This document shows, piece after piece, positions 1-6,752 of a DNA stretch of 19,712 nucleotides (the stretch's first letter is position 1; each line of letters begins with the position of its first letter). Origin of the DNA: Nitrospira sp. (GTDB lineage: Bacteria; Nitrospirota; Nitrospiria; Nitrospirales; Nitrospiraceae); contig JANYAJ010000047.1 of assembly GCA_025361385.1 (NCBI GenBank), positions 1-19,712 on the forward strand, read 5' to 3'. The notes under the pieces are model-generated. The model saw nothing but the letters and a program-made list of their open reading frames with translations, did not search any database and was not told the DNA's origin. Position numbers and translations under genes: made by a program.

Positions 1-58
1 GGACCGTCCTATCGAGGACGCGGACGCCGGCCTCCCGCACGCCGCCCGGCCTAATCGC

Positions 59-210
59 ACAGGACGCTGAAAAATCCCGCCAGTCTGGAAACGATGAACG
101 GTGAGCGATGAACGATGAGTAAAGAAGTCCCTCTTACGTCAGCGTTCCACGTTCATCGTTCTAAGTTCGCTCGCTGCGGCCTTGCTGGACGAACTTTTTG
201 AGCATCCTGT
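59..210. repeat. MITE-like palindromic element, copy 1
   Basis: The left end (59-83) and the reverse complement of the right end (185-210) are imperfect terminal inverted repeats, both starting ACAGGA and ending CCAG around an A-rich run. Inside them, 90-100 and 150-160 form a perfect 11-bp inverted repeat, so the element is a nested hairpin. The 23 bp at 167-189 recur exactly, inverted, at 14658-14680 inside a second element. No transposase is present, so it would be a non-autonomous element or a structured intergenic repeat. Assigning it to a mobile family is inference. Confidence 0.6.
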
Positions 211-241
211 CACGGTTGAATCCTGTACGGGAAAGGCGCAA

Positions 242-264
242 TTCGAAGTTCCGAAAACCTCGAA
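242..264. repeat. Short dispersed repeat, copy A
   Basis: These 23 bp match the reverse complement of 16438-16460 at 22 of 23 positions. Both copies lie in intergenic DNA. The repeat is TTCGAA-rich and in the other copy forms part of a hairpin. Confidence 0.6.
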
Positions 265-445
265 CCTCCGTCCGTATCGGCCATCCCGCCAGTCCCGCTC
301 TGCCGCCCAATGCGGAAAGAGGCGACAGTGTCTCGCCACGGCTCTGCCCCGTAATGCCCCAGTGCTATCCAGCCAAGATTTCGCGACATAGACGAGACTG
401 CCGTGCCAATGCGGGGTTGTCATGATCGCTTCGGCAGCCGCCACC

Positions 446-461
446 TGGCATCACTGATGCA
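446..461 (+). promoter_or_regulatory. Possible sigma-54 (-24/-12) promoter
   Basis: The sequence reads CTGGCA and then, with exactly ten bases between the GG and GC dinucleotides, TGCA. That is the spacing of a sigma-54 promoter. The -24 half is good (YTGGCA) and the -12 half lacks one T. It lies 41 bases before the ATG at 502 and would drive the small regulator, phosphoribosyltransferase and universal stress genes. No activator gene is seen in the window, so this is only a candidate. Confidence 0.3.
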
Positions 462-501
462 GTCAGTACGAATAGGCCATGCACCGACAATAGAGGCTCT
501 C

Positions 502-723
502 ATGACAGTGCCATCAGCGACCACTACCGCCATTCTGAATCTCATTGCCCGCTCGCCCGGCTGCAACCTGGAAGACATCGTCTTCAACTGTCGAGGATTG
601 ACCTGGAATCAGGTCTTTCTCGAAGTCGATCGGTTGAGTCGGGAGGGGCAGGTCTGTCTGACACAGCAACGACCCGGCTATTACATTGTGACGCCACCAA
701 CCGCACGAAAGGGTCTGTTATGA
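502..723 (+). CDS. Small winged-helix-like protein, unknown function
   Basis: A 73-residue protein of unrecognised family. The pattern of an N-terminal helix (ILNLIARSPGCNLEDIV), a second helix (TWNQVFLEVDRLSREGQV) and a final strand pair (LTQQRPGYYIV) resembles a compact winged-helix DNA-binding fold; this is a reading of the pattern, not a family match. The ATG at 502 was chosen because AGAGG stands five bases upstream; a longer frame opens at 403 but its extra residues look non-coding. Its stop overlaps the next start (ATGA at 720-723), so it is probably translationally coupled to the phosphoribosyltransferase and may regulate or accompany the stress operon. Confidence 0.6.
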   Translation: MTVPSATTTAILNLIARSPGCNLEDIVFNCRGLTWNQVFLEVDRLSREGQVCLTQQRPGYYIVTPPTARKGLL

Positions 724-1391
724 CGTTTCGCGATCGGGCTCATGCGGGTGTCTTGTTGGCCAAGGAGCTGGCGATGTACCGGGGCGATCCGAACGCCGTC
801 ATTCTCGCCCTTCCACGTGGCGGGGTGGTCGTCGGCTACGAACTGAGCGTGGCCTTACACCTGCCGCTGGAGGTCTTTCTGACGCGCAAGCTCCGCACCG
901 TCAATAACCCGGACTGTGCGGTCGGGGCTGTCAGTGAAACGGGCGCCCTGTACGTGAACCAGGAGGCAGCCAGCGCCTGCCGGCTTTCCGGCGAAGATAT
1001 CGAGGAACTGGTTCTGGGGGAAGAAGGGGAACTTCGGCGGCAGCGGGCGCTCTATCGCCAAGGACGACCGCTCCTCGCTCTGGCCAACCATACGGTCATC
1101 CTTGTCGACGACGGCATGGCAACAGGGGCGACGCTCTTCGCCACGATCACGTCTATGGCCGCCCTCTCCCCCAGTCGTGTGATTGTTGCCATGCCTGTCG
1201 CGGCGAGCGACAGCGGTTCGCGCGTACGTCCGCTGGTCGACCAATGCGTGATCCTCGCAACACCGGAACCTTTTTCGTCTGTCGGAGCCCTCTACACAGA
1301 TTTCGAGCCAGTGACCGATGCCCAAGTCTTGGCCCTGCTGGAAGCGGCACATCGCGAACGCGCCAGATCGCCATCGTTCTCTCGGACGTAA
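720..1391 (+). CDS. Phosphoribosyltransferase family protein
   Basis: A 223-residue cytoplasmic protein of the type I phosphoribosyltransferase fold. The PRPP-binding loop is clear (ILVDDGMATGAT, about residues 126-137), and an N-terminal LPRGGVVVGYE segment matches the usual substrate-side loop. Members of this group often sit beside universal stress proteins; their substrate is not established and this one need not be a nucleotide salvage enzyme. The start overlaps the previous stop by four bases, and the universal stress gene follows 27 bases later, which supports one operon. The length is normal for the stand-alone form; no hydrolase fusion is present. Confidence 0.85.
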   Translation: MTFRDRAHAGVLLAKELAMYRGDPNAVILALPRGGVVVGYELSVALHLPLEVFLTRKLRTVNNPDCAVGAVSETGALYVNQEAASACRLSGEDIEELVLGEEGELRRQRALYRQGRPLLALANHTVILVDDGMATGATLFATITSMAALSPSRVIVAMPVAASDSGSRVRPLVDQCVILATPEPFSSVGALYTDFEPVTDAQVLALLEAAHRERARSPSFSRT

Positions 1392-1418
1392 CACGAGCGA
1401 ACCAGGGAGACATCGCAG

Positions 1419-2279
1419 ATGATGAACATTGTGATTGGTATCGATTGGTCGGACGAAGCCTTTGCGGCGGTGGCGCAGGTTGGTTTGCTCTACCGCCCGG
1501 ACGAGGTCGTCCTCGTTCATGGCGTCGACCTGGGCATGTTTCACTATCCCATCGTCGCCGAAGCCGCCAACCTGCAAGGGTACGACGAATTCCGTCATGC
1601 CTTGATGGAGGCCGGCCGCCAGGCCGTTGAACGTTGCCGCACCCTGCTGCCGGTCGAGACTCCCTCTATCAAGACCTTATGCGAAGTCCAGCATCCAGCC
1701 GCCTTCATTCTCGACAGCGCGACGGCGGCGAAGGCCGACCTCATCGCCGTAGGCACACACGACCACAGCCGCGTGACGGAAGTGTTTACCGGCAGTATTT
1801 CGCACCATATCCTGCTCCATGCCGCACTCCCGACCTTGATCGTGAAAGGAACGGCTCGACCCGTCGCTCGTGTCCTCATGGCAGTCGAAGGCCGCGAGGA
1901 TGCGCGCCGTCTCCAAGCCTGGCTGACGGCGCATCCCTTCAGAAACCCCGTGGCCGTGACGATCCTGTCGGTCGTGCCCTCGCTCGCCATGATCGAGCCC
2001 AGCTTGATGGTGGGATTTCAACGCTGGTCTGAAGAACACAAACGGCAGGCGCAGCAAGTCGTGGACGACACGGCCAAGGCATTGGCGAGCCCACAGTTCA
2101 ACGTCACCACCGATATCCGCATGGGTGATCTCGTGACGACCGTGTGTGAGGCGGGAAAGAACCACGACCTCATCGTGGTCGGCTCACATGGACGGAAGGG
2201 ACTCGATCGGTTTTTGATGGGCAGTGTGTCGCACGGGATCGTGCATCGGGCCGGCTGCTCCGTGCTCGTGGTGCGCTGA
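1419..2279 (+). CDS. Tandem universal stress protein (UspA family)
   Basis: A 286-residue cytoplasmic protein made of two Usp domains, about residues 2-145 and 148-286. The C-terminal domain has the full ATP-binding signature G-x2-G-x9-G-S (GSHGRKGLDRFLMGS). The first domain keeps only part of it (GTHDHSRVTEVFTGS lacks the second glycine), so only one half may bind nucleotide. A good ribosome site (AGGGAGA) precedes the ATG; the next codon is also ATG, so the start may be one codon later. It follows the phosphoribosyltransferase in the same operon and precedes a cytochrome gene by 49 bases. Role: stress tolerance, with no defined ligand. Confidence 0.9.
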   Translation: MMNIVIGIDWSDEAFAAVAQVGLLYRPDEVVLVHGVDLGMFHYPIVAEAANLQGYDEFRHALMEAGRQAVERCRTLLPVETPSIKTLCEVQHPAAFILDSATAAKADLIAVGTHDHSRVTEVFTGSISHHILLHAALPTLIVKGTARPVARVLMAVEGREDARRLQAWLTAHPFRNPVAVTILSVVPSLAMIEPSLMVGFQRWSEEHKRQAQQVVDDTAKALASPQFNVTTDIRMGDLVTTVCEAGKNHDLIVVGSHGRKGLDRFLMGSVSHGIVHRAGCSVLVVR

Positions 2280-2328
2280 CCGCCCATCGACCGTCCTCAA
2301 CAATTCAGGCATGAAAGGATGCAGGGGT

Positions 2329-2691
2329 ATGAACATTCGAGTGATACTGAGCGCGTTGGCACTGGTCATAGGATGCAGTTCATGGGTTGCCGCACAGGCC
2401 GTGCGTGGGAATCCTCAAGCAGGCCAGATGGTCTATGAAAAGAATTGCCTGCGCTGCCATGGCGACAAGTTGGATGGCAACGGACCGGAGGGACAGTATC
2501 TGATTGTCCGTCCTGCCAACCTCCAGTCCCTGGCTTCGCGCTCGAAGACGGATTGGGAACTCCTGATCACGATCTCGCACGGCGCCGCCTTCACCCCCAT
2601 GCACGGGTTCCGGGGAAAGCTCACCGATCAACAAGTGATGGACGTGCTGGCCTATGTGCGAATGATGGCGCCGTTCGACCCGCTCAGTTAA
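2329..2691 (+). CDS. Monoheme cytochrome c, periplasmic
   Basis: A 120-residue class I cytochrome c. A Sec signal peptide (MNIRVILSALALVIGCSSWVAAQA) is followed by the haem-binding site CLRCH and, near the C-terminus, a likely axial methionine in FTPMHGF, then the usual final helix (LTDQQVMDVLAYVRMM). The start at 2329 fits AAAGGA about ten bases upstream; an in-frame ATG at 2311 is possible but adds a charged stretch before the signal. It follows the universal stress gene closely and may share its transcript. Likely role: small electron carrier or domain partner of an unknown periplasmic oxidoreductase. Confidence 0.85.
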   Translation: MNIRVILSALALVIGCSSWVAAQAVRGNPQAGQMVYEKNCLRCHGDKLDGNGPEGQYLIVRPANLQSLASRSKTDWELLITISHGAAFTPMHGFRGKLTDQQVMDVLAYVRMMAPFDPLS

Positions 2692-2723
2692 CGGACTGCA
2701 GGGCGCGGGATCAAGTTCAGAAC

Positions 2724-3011
2724 TTAAGGGGTTAGCCGCACACGCACTGTGCGGCCAAACCGCGCTTCAAGCGTAATGAGCATTTCGAGGCTGAACTTGT
2801 CCCATTTGCCACGCACGAGGTCGGACACGCGGGATTGCGCGATGCCGAGGCGCGTGGCCGCCTGCGCTTGCGTGAGCTTCTGTTTCTCGATATAGAGGCG
2901 AAGATCGCTCATGAGATTCGCGCGCATTTGGAGCACGGCGGCTTCGGCGGGATCAAAACCAAGATCCACAAAGACATTGCCGCCTGACTTGGTTGTTTTT
3001 TTCTTCTTCAT
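2724..3011 (-). CDS. HigA-like antitoxin, XRE-type HTH
   Basis: A 95-residue DNA-binding protein. After a lysine-rich start (MKKKK), the C-terminal half is a helix-turn-helix of the XRE/Cro type (LTQAQAATRLGIAQSRVSDL). Its ATG overlaps the toxin stop by four bases, and GGAGACCGGAG supplies ribosome sites. The toxin-first order and the partner family identify it as an antitoxin of the HigBA or RelE/HTH_37 kind. It should bind the toxin and repress the shared promoter, possibly at the imperfect palindrome near 3338-3373. The gene converges on the cytochrome gene ending at 2691. Confidence 0.85.
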   Translation of the reverse strand: MKKKKTTKSGGNVFVDLGFDPAEAAVLQMRANLMSDLRLYIEKQKLTQAQAATRLGIAQSRVSDLVRGKWDKFSLEMLITLEARFGRTVRVRLTP

Positions 3012-3328
3012 CTCCGGTCTCCGATCTGTCCGTATCGTGTACGCGCCAACTCGATGTCTTCTTTTCTGGTTTTCTGCGTTTTCTTCTGGAACGCGTGAAG
3101 CACATAGATGGACTTGGCGAACTTGGCTACATACAGCACGCGCCATTCACCCAACACGTGTATTCGAATCTCCCTGACACCCGCCCCCACCTCTTTCATA
3201 GGCTTCCAGTCGGAAGGCTCCAAACCACGCTGAACGAAGCTCAATTCAAAACCGGCCGCACGGCGGGCTTCTGCCGGGAATTCTTTGAGGTCGTCGAGAC
3301 TGGAGCCAACGAACTCCAGAGGCTTCAT
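3008..3328 (-). CDS. HigB/RelE-like toxin, phage Gp49 family
   Basis: A 106-residue protein matching the Gp49/HigB-like type II toxins, which act as ribosome-dependent mRNA endonucleases. Typical features are the MKPLEFVGSSLDDL start, the central GLEPSDWKPMKEVG and the core EIRIHVLGEWRVLYVAKF, then YVLHAFQKKTQKT with the conserved basic C-terminal segment. Frame and length look intact. No Shine-Dalgarno sequence precedes the ATG, and a promoter -10 box lies only nine bases upstream, so the message may be leaderless. It is co-transcribed with the antitoxin (four-base overlap). Confidence 0.87.
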   Translation of the reverse strand: MKPLEFVGSSLDDLKEFPAEARRAAGFELSFVQRGLEPSDWKPMKEVGAGVREIRIHVLGEWRVLYVAKFAKSIYVLHAFQKKTQKTRKEDIELARTRYGQIGDRR

Positions 3329-3337
3329 GTCAGAGAC

Positions 3338-3365
3338 TATATAAGATGTGCGATCGGGATATCAA
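3338..3365 (-). promoter_or_regulatory. Promoter of the toxin-antitoxin operon
   Basis: On the minus strand, TTGATA (3360-3365) and TATATA (3338-3343) are spaced 16 bases apart, close to the sigma-70 consensus. Only nine bases separate the -10 box from the toxin ATG at 3328. An imperfect inverted repeat (ATATCTAAG / CTTATATAG) brackets the promoter and could be the antitoxin operator; that part is inference. Confidence 0.45.
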
Positions 3366-3405
3366 TAAACTTAGATATGTCTACTGCATACGACCGGCGA
3401 TGCTT

Positions 3406-3837
3406 TCACGGTTGCTTTGGAGAGCCTTCCTTTCTGAGAAGAGCCAAATAGGCCAGCGTGTCTGTGAGCTCCTGAGTCGTCATCGTGCGGTCGGGAAACA
3501 TGCCTGTGCCGGGATGGCCTTCGCGGATGGCGTTGAATCGAGCTTTATCGCTGGCCAATCGAAGCCCCTTCCGATTCCTGAGGTCGGATGGTGGAGGATT
3601 GAGTTGCTCGATGAGCGCGGCGGTATCGGCTGCGAGCTCCGGTCGTTGGTCCTTCTTCCCATCGATGCCATGGCAGTAGTAACAGACGCCCTTCCCGTTG
3701 AAGACCGCCCGGCCCCGCTCGGCATCGGCTTGAGCCGTCGCCGAACTGTTGGGCGCTTGCCGGCCGGCCTGAACGAGGTTTCCGCTACATGGTACGAGCC
3801 CCAACACGACAAGACAGACGTAGAATACTCGCCTCAT
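3406..3837 (-). CDS. Monoheme cytochrome c, periplasmic
   Basis: A 143-residue exported cytochrome. The N-terminus is a signal peptide (MRRVFYVCLVVLGLVPCSGN). The cysteine at residue 17 is preceded by proline, so it is a poor lipobox and Sec cleavage is more likely. The haem site is CYYCH in the context GKGVCYYCHGIDGKKDQRPE, and GTGMFPD probably supplies the axial methionine; the protein ends with the helix TDTLAYLALLRKEG. The ATG at 3837 follows AAAGGGAGA. It stands between the toxin-antitoxin pair and a questionable small frame, and has no obvious enzyme partner. Confidence 0.85.
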   Translation of the reverse strand: MRRVFYVCLVVLGLVPCSGNLVQAGRQAPNSSATAQADAERGRAVFNGKGVCYYCHGIDGKKDQRPELAADTAALIEQLNPPPSDLRNRKGLRLASDKARFNAIREGHPGTGMFPDRTMTTQELTDTLAYLALLRKEGSPKQP

Positions 3838-3856
3838 TGGAATCTCCCTTTGTCCA

Positions 3857-4165
3857 CTATACCCAGGCTGTCTCATTTGATGGCAGTCCGCCCTCTCGAC
3901 TATCTCCCTTGCTCATCGTCCTCAAGCTCTCACTGCTCGCCCACATGGCACTGCCACAGTTTATTATCCGGTCACGATGGGAGAACACACGACAAAGACG
4001 ATGGAGGTTCCCCACGAGCTCATGATGCTCCGGATCGTCGCCGAACGGTAGGTGGTGAGGATCCTCAAAGGGGTCATGATCGAAACAGACCTTTCGATGC
4101 ATAATCATCTCATGCAAGGACTCCTTGCTTGAGAACGCGCCTTCAAGAATGAGCGGAATAGTCAT
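3857..4165 (-). CDS. Possible small hypothetical protein
   Basis: An open frame of 102 residues in an otherwise empty gap between hemerythrin and the cytochrome. The middle is rich in His, Asp and Pro (DHDPFEDPHHLPFGDDPEHHE), which could bind metal, but I recognise no family. AAGG stands about eight bases before the ATG. The last third looks random, so the frame may be a decayed or fortuitous reading. If real, it would be transcribed with hemerythrin (61 bases upstream) and the cytochrome downstream. Confidence 0.3.
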   Translation of the reverse strand: MTIPLILEGAFSSKESLHEMIMHRKVCFDHDPFEDPHHLPFGDDPEHHELVGNLHRLCRVFSHRDRIINCGSAMWASSESLRTMSKGDSREGGLPSNETAWV

Positions 4166-4226
4166 AGATGTGCCTTAGCGGCTTATCCCCAGGTCTTTCT
4201 CGACGCCGTTACCCCAGTCCAGCATC

Positions 4227-4709
4227 TCAGGCCTGCTTCGCTCCGAAACCGGCCCTGTAGCGCGCTTCCGGGATATTGTTCATAGCCTGAAACACCGTTT
4301 CACGCTCGTCCAGGCTCGTCGCCTTGTCGATCGCCGAATAAAGGACCTCCTCTTCCGTCATGTTGTGCCGGTCGAGCATATCCACGAATGTCTGTTCTTC
4401 CTGATCGCTCTCCGGATTCTGCGCCTGCATCTTGCGATCGATCGCGTCCAAACATTCTCCGATTTCGCGGTGCTCCTGCCGCATGACGAAGGTGGGGCCT
4501 CCTTCGCTCATGCCGGTTTTTTTCTCCCACAACGGGAACAAGATGTCTTCTTCCCAGACCATATGCCGCTGGAGCCCGGTCTTGAAATCTGCGAATGCCT
4601 TTTGCGCTTTGGCGAGATCCGTCCGTTTCAGGAGGTGAAACGACTTAAACAGTTCGTCCAGCCGGTCATGATCTTCATCGAACATCGTACTGATCGTACG
4701 TTCGGGCAT
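4227..4709 (-). CDS. Hemerythrin HHE domain protein
   Basis: A 160-residue cytoplasmic four-helix protein carrying the diiron ligand set: H14 (DEDHDRL), H49 and E53 (HMVWEED), H80 (EHREI), and H115 and E119 (HNMTEEEVLY). Such proteins bind O2 or NO, or serve in iron-sulfur repair or oxygen sensing; which applies here cannot be told. The length suits a single-domain member. A strong ribosome site (GGAAGGAG) precedes the ATG. It lies only 15 bases downstream of the cytochrome c'-like lipoprotein gene on the same strand. Since cytochromes c' bind NO, a shared role in NO or oxygen handling is plausible, by inference. Confidence 0.9.
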   Translation of the reverse strand: MPERTISTMFDEDHDRLDELFKSFHLLKRTDLAKAQKAFADFKTGLQRHMVWEEDILFPLWEKKTGMSEGGPTFVMRQEHREIGECLDAIDRKMQAQNPESDQEEQTFVDMLDRHNMTEEEVLYSAIDKATSLDERETVFQAMNNIPEARYRAGFGAKQA

Positions 4710-4724
4710 AACGTGCTCCTTCCC

Positions 4725-5246
4725 TTACGAGGTTCGCAGTCTGTATTCCAGATGACAGGCCACACAGGCTTTCAACACGTTGTTGAGCTGCGGCAAGATC
4801 TGTTTCAGGTCTTTTGTAGGAATGATACGGGCGAGTGTTTCTGCAGCTTCGTGATGCGCCATGGCCAAGTCATGATAGGCAGGGGGAAAATTCCCGGGCT
4901 GCTGATGCGCCATCGCCTGCCGATGCATGAAGAACCCCAGGTGCGATTCGGTCAGACCTTTCGCCAGCTCATAGTCCTCTTCAACCAGCGCATTCACGAT
5001 CACCTGAATGGTTTCCAGGTGCTGCATCATTACCGCGCGATGTTCCTTCCCGGCAGGCGACGAGAGTGGAATAGGGCGCCTGGTATCGGAGGTGAGATAA
5101 GGATCGGACCGCTGTTCTCCGTGGCGATGTTCACCCTCGGCGCAACCGGCAGCTAGCACAAGACACAGAGCCCCCAGAGCTGCCCCTCTGAGGAGGGCCT
5201 GGTTGCCTCTAGATAATGATAATGGCAGGGGCAACATTCTGGGCAT
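4725..5246 (-). CDS. Cytochrome c'-like lipoprotein
   Basis: A 173-residue envelope protein. The signal ends in a clear lipobox (LAAGC), so it is probably lipid-anchored. The mature part is helical, and the single haem site CVACH lies near the C-terminus (KACVACHLEYRL), as in four-helix-bundle cytochromes c' and c-556. A His-rich segment (HHEAAET, HRQAMAHQQ) precedes it. A TTG two codons upstream (5252) also opens the frame; the ATG at 5246 is preferred, although the ribosome site is weak. A second member of this family is at 18472-18945. Family members bind NO or transfer electrons. Confidence 0.82.
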   Translation of the reverse strand: MPRMLPLPLSLSRGNQALLRGAALGALCLVLAAGCAEGEHRHGEQRSDPYLTSDTRRPIPLSSPAGKEHRAVMMQHLETIQVIVNALVEEDYELAKGLTESHLGFFMHRQAMAHQQPGNFPPAYHDLAMAHHEAAETLARIIPTKDLKQILPQLNNVLKACVACHLEYRLRTS

Positions 5247-5359
5247 GTTCAATTTCGCTCAATTAAATCAATCGGCTATTGCCTCATTGCCATTGTTCTA
5301 TTTTACCCAGCGAGCTCCTCGTCCTACCTCCGCCATCCTATAGCGGACGGCCCGCTCAC

Positions 5360-5716
5360 CTATTTTCTCAGCGCCGCCCGGGTCTCCCATGCCTGTGCGC
5401 AAGCCATACACATGGCCGCCGCAGGGACGGCCTCCAGCCTGGATTGGGGGATGTCCTTTCCGCATTGTTCGCATCGGCCATACTGCCCTGCCTCCAGCTT
5501 GACGAGCGCCCGGTCGATCTCCTCGATCTCAGCCTTCGCCCGTCCATCCAGACGATCAAGTAGGCGCACCATGTCCTCTTCCTGCCCCCGCTCCTCCACT
5601 TCGCTCTCGACATCGGTCTCAAGCCAGAGCAGTTCGTCTTCCGTTTGTACAACCTGACGAAACAAGTTGCGCCGTTGAATCAACAGCTTCTTCCGAATAT
5701 CGTCCACTGGTCGCAT
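5360..5716 (-). CDS. DksA/TraR-type C4 zinc-finger protein
   Basis: A 118-residue cytoplasmic protein. An N-terminal coiled coil rich in Glu, Arg and Leu (about residues 5-75) is followed by a zinc finger of form C-x2-C-x17-C-x2-C (CEQCGKD ... CMACA). DksA relatives bind the secondary channel of RNA polymerase and alter stress transcription, often with ppGpp; this short form may or may not do so. The start at 5716 follows GGGAGGG with seven bases spacing, better than the frame opening at 5734. It is 28 bases downstream of the YtxH gene, in one apparent operon. Confidence 0.87.
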   Translation of the reverse strand: MRPVDDIRKKLLIQRRNLFRQVVQTEDELLWLETDVESEVEERGQEEDMVRLLDRLDGRAKAEIEEIDRALVKLEAGQYGRCEQCGKDIPQSRLEAVPAAAMCMACAQAWETRAALRK

Positions 5717-5744
5717 TACAATACCCTCCCTCACGACAGCCTCA

Positions 5745-6056
5745 TCAGCTACAGCATTTATCCATTTTTTCCTTCACGGTTTCTCGTCCGGCCTTGAGCG
5801 CCGCCTCGACATCCGCCGCTTTCTCTGCGATGAAATGCTTGCCACGTTCGATGGTCTCATCGAGGGCAGCTCGCGCCTCCTTCGCCTTCTCCAAGACTTC
5901 CTCCTCGGCCCTTCTGGCATATCGCTTCAAATCCCGTCGCGTATCTTCCCCCGACTGCGGGGCAAGAAGCAGACCGGCCACCACGCCAGCCACCGCTCCC
6001 CCAATGAATGCCAGCGCCACGGCCTGCGCCGAACCTTTTGTCTCTTGATTGTCCAT
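5745..6056 (-). CDS. YtxH domain stress protein
   Basis: A 103-residue protein with one N-terminal membrane segment (about residues 11-31, AVALAFIGGAVAGVVAGLLL, ending APQSG) followed by a long charged amphipathic helix rich in Lys, Glu and Ala. This is the YtxH/general stress protein layout; the biochemical role is unknown. It ends with a CC pair (MDKCCS). AAGGAGG lies seven bases before the ATG. It is the first gene of the minus-strand stress group, followed by the DksA-like gene. Confidence 0.85.
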   Translation of the reverse strand: MDNQETKGSAQAVALAFIGGAVAGVVAGLLLAPQSGEDTRRDLKRYARRAEEEVLEKAKEARAALDETIERGKHFIAEKAADVEAALKAGRETVKEKMDKCCS

Positions 6057-6528
6057 GACGATTCCTCCTTGGATAGATATGGGTCCGCTCGAAACAAAAG
6101 CGAAGGCCGTGCCAGAGACTTAGAACCGGAGAATCGCGGATTACCGTGGATTGACAGGGGCTTGAGGAAATGCGCGGAGAGAGGGGGCACGGTCCCTGGG
6201 GCATTCCAGGTCTGACCTAAAAACGCGGCTGTCGCAAAAGGCGACAACACAGGTTTGGGGACAAGATCGGATGGCGCGGCGCGCTGCATCGAGCCACACA
6301 TTGTGGAGTAGCCCGCCCACTGATATACTCGTTTCTTCTTAGGCAAGGCGAGGCTAGCCACGGCATTAAGACCCCATACCAAAAACGATCGCGCATTCAG
6401 CGCGCAATGTGCGAATCCATCGATTGCAGGTCGGCGGCCAGTTCCAGCCCTTCAGCAGAGTGAGTCGGTCAAGCGTCTTGCCGGAAACCGGCTGACGAGG
6501 TCGTAACCACTGGGGCGGGAGCGAACCG
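6057..6528. other. Intergenic region between divergent operons
   Basis: No gene is supported here. The region separates the minus-strand YtxH operon from the plus-strand kinase operon and must hold both promoters. A perfect small hairpin, TGTCGC AAAAG GCGACA, occupies 6230-6246. A weak -10-like TATACT is at 6322-6327, with TTGTGG 17 bases before it, in the kinase direction. Open frames reading through the region lack any domain signature. Confidence 0.5.
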
Positions 6529-6690
6529 ATGAACAGACCTGCCATCGCACACAAGCTACCGCTCGGGCTGGTTGCGCTGTTCTGCCTGCTGGCACTCGGC
6601 GCAGAAGTCGCCGAATATCAGTTCTTTGCACACCTCAAATCTGAAAAAAAACCTCTACGTTCAACGAGCTGGCCAGCATCGGTCAGCTGA
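6529..6690 (+). pseudogene. N-terminal fragment of frameshifted histidine kinase
   Basis: An ATG at 6529, with GGGAG upstream, starts a 53-codon frame: a short basic start (MNRPAIAHK), one membrane segment (LPLGLVALFCLLALGAEVA) and the first periplasmic residues. It ends early at TGA 6688-6690. At a run of eight A (6644-6651) the reading should move one base back, giving KTSTFNELASIGQLKSS and continuing straight into the 6753-8978 frame. A ninth A would restore one gene of 816 codons. The lesion may be real, a homopolymer sequencing error, or bypassed by slippage. Confidence 0.8.
6644..6651 (+). other. A8 tract at the kinase frame change
   Basis: Eight consecutive A, read in the upstream frame as the end of GAA plus AAA AAA. 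The heptamer A AAA AAA at 6645-6651 has the form of a -1 slippery site, and runs of this length are also known to allow RNA polymerase slippage. The required change (-1, or one added base) is the one such a site would give. Confidence 0.6.
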
Positions 6691-6752
6691 AATCGAGCCT
6701 GCTTTCAGCCTTTCTCAACGAGCGCCGAGGGGATAGCCTGGTCCTCACGGAC

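Larger units (their letters stand above)
1..501. other. Gene-poor left end with dispersed repeats
   Basis: I see no convincing gene in this stretch. Two frames run in from the left edge and close quickly (TAA at 52-54, TGA at 68-70), so the last codons of a plus-strand gene may be present, but the residues are not recognisable. Positions 59-210 hold a palindromic MITE-like element, described separately. Positions 242-264 hold a short dispersed repeat that recurs, inverted, at 16438-16460. The rest has only overlapping short open frames with no domain signature. A possible sigma-54 promoter lies at 446-461. Confidence 0.6.

Noticed and set aside
139..444. Minus-strand open frame of 101 codons at the left end
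   Set aside because: It reads through the MITE-like repeat and the dispersed repeat and has no domain signature; the openness reflects GC-rich repeat sequence.
855..1598. Long minus-strand frame of 247 codons opposite the phosphoribosyltransferase and universal stress genes
   Set aside because: It is antisense to two genes with clear motifs, and its residues (many Arg, Cys, His) are typical of a shadow frame.
5927..6382. Minus-strand frame of 151 codons in the gap before the kinase
   Set aside because: It overlaps the YtxH gene, crosses intergenic DNA with a hairpin, and shows no family motif.
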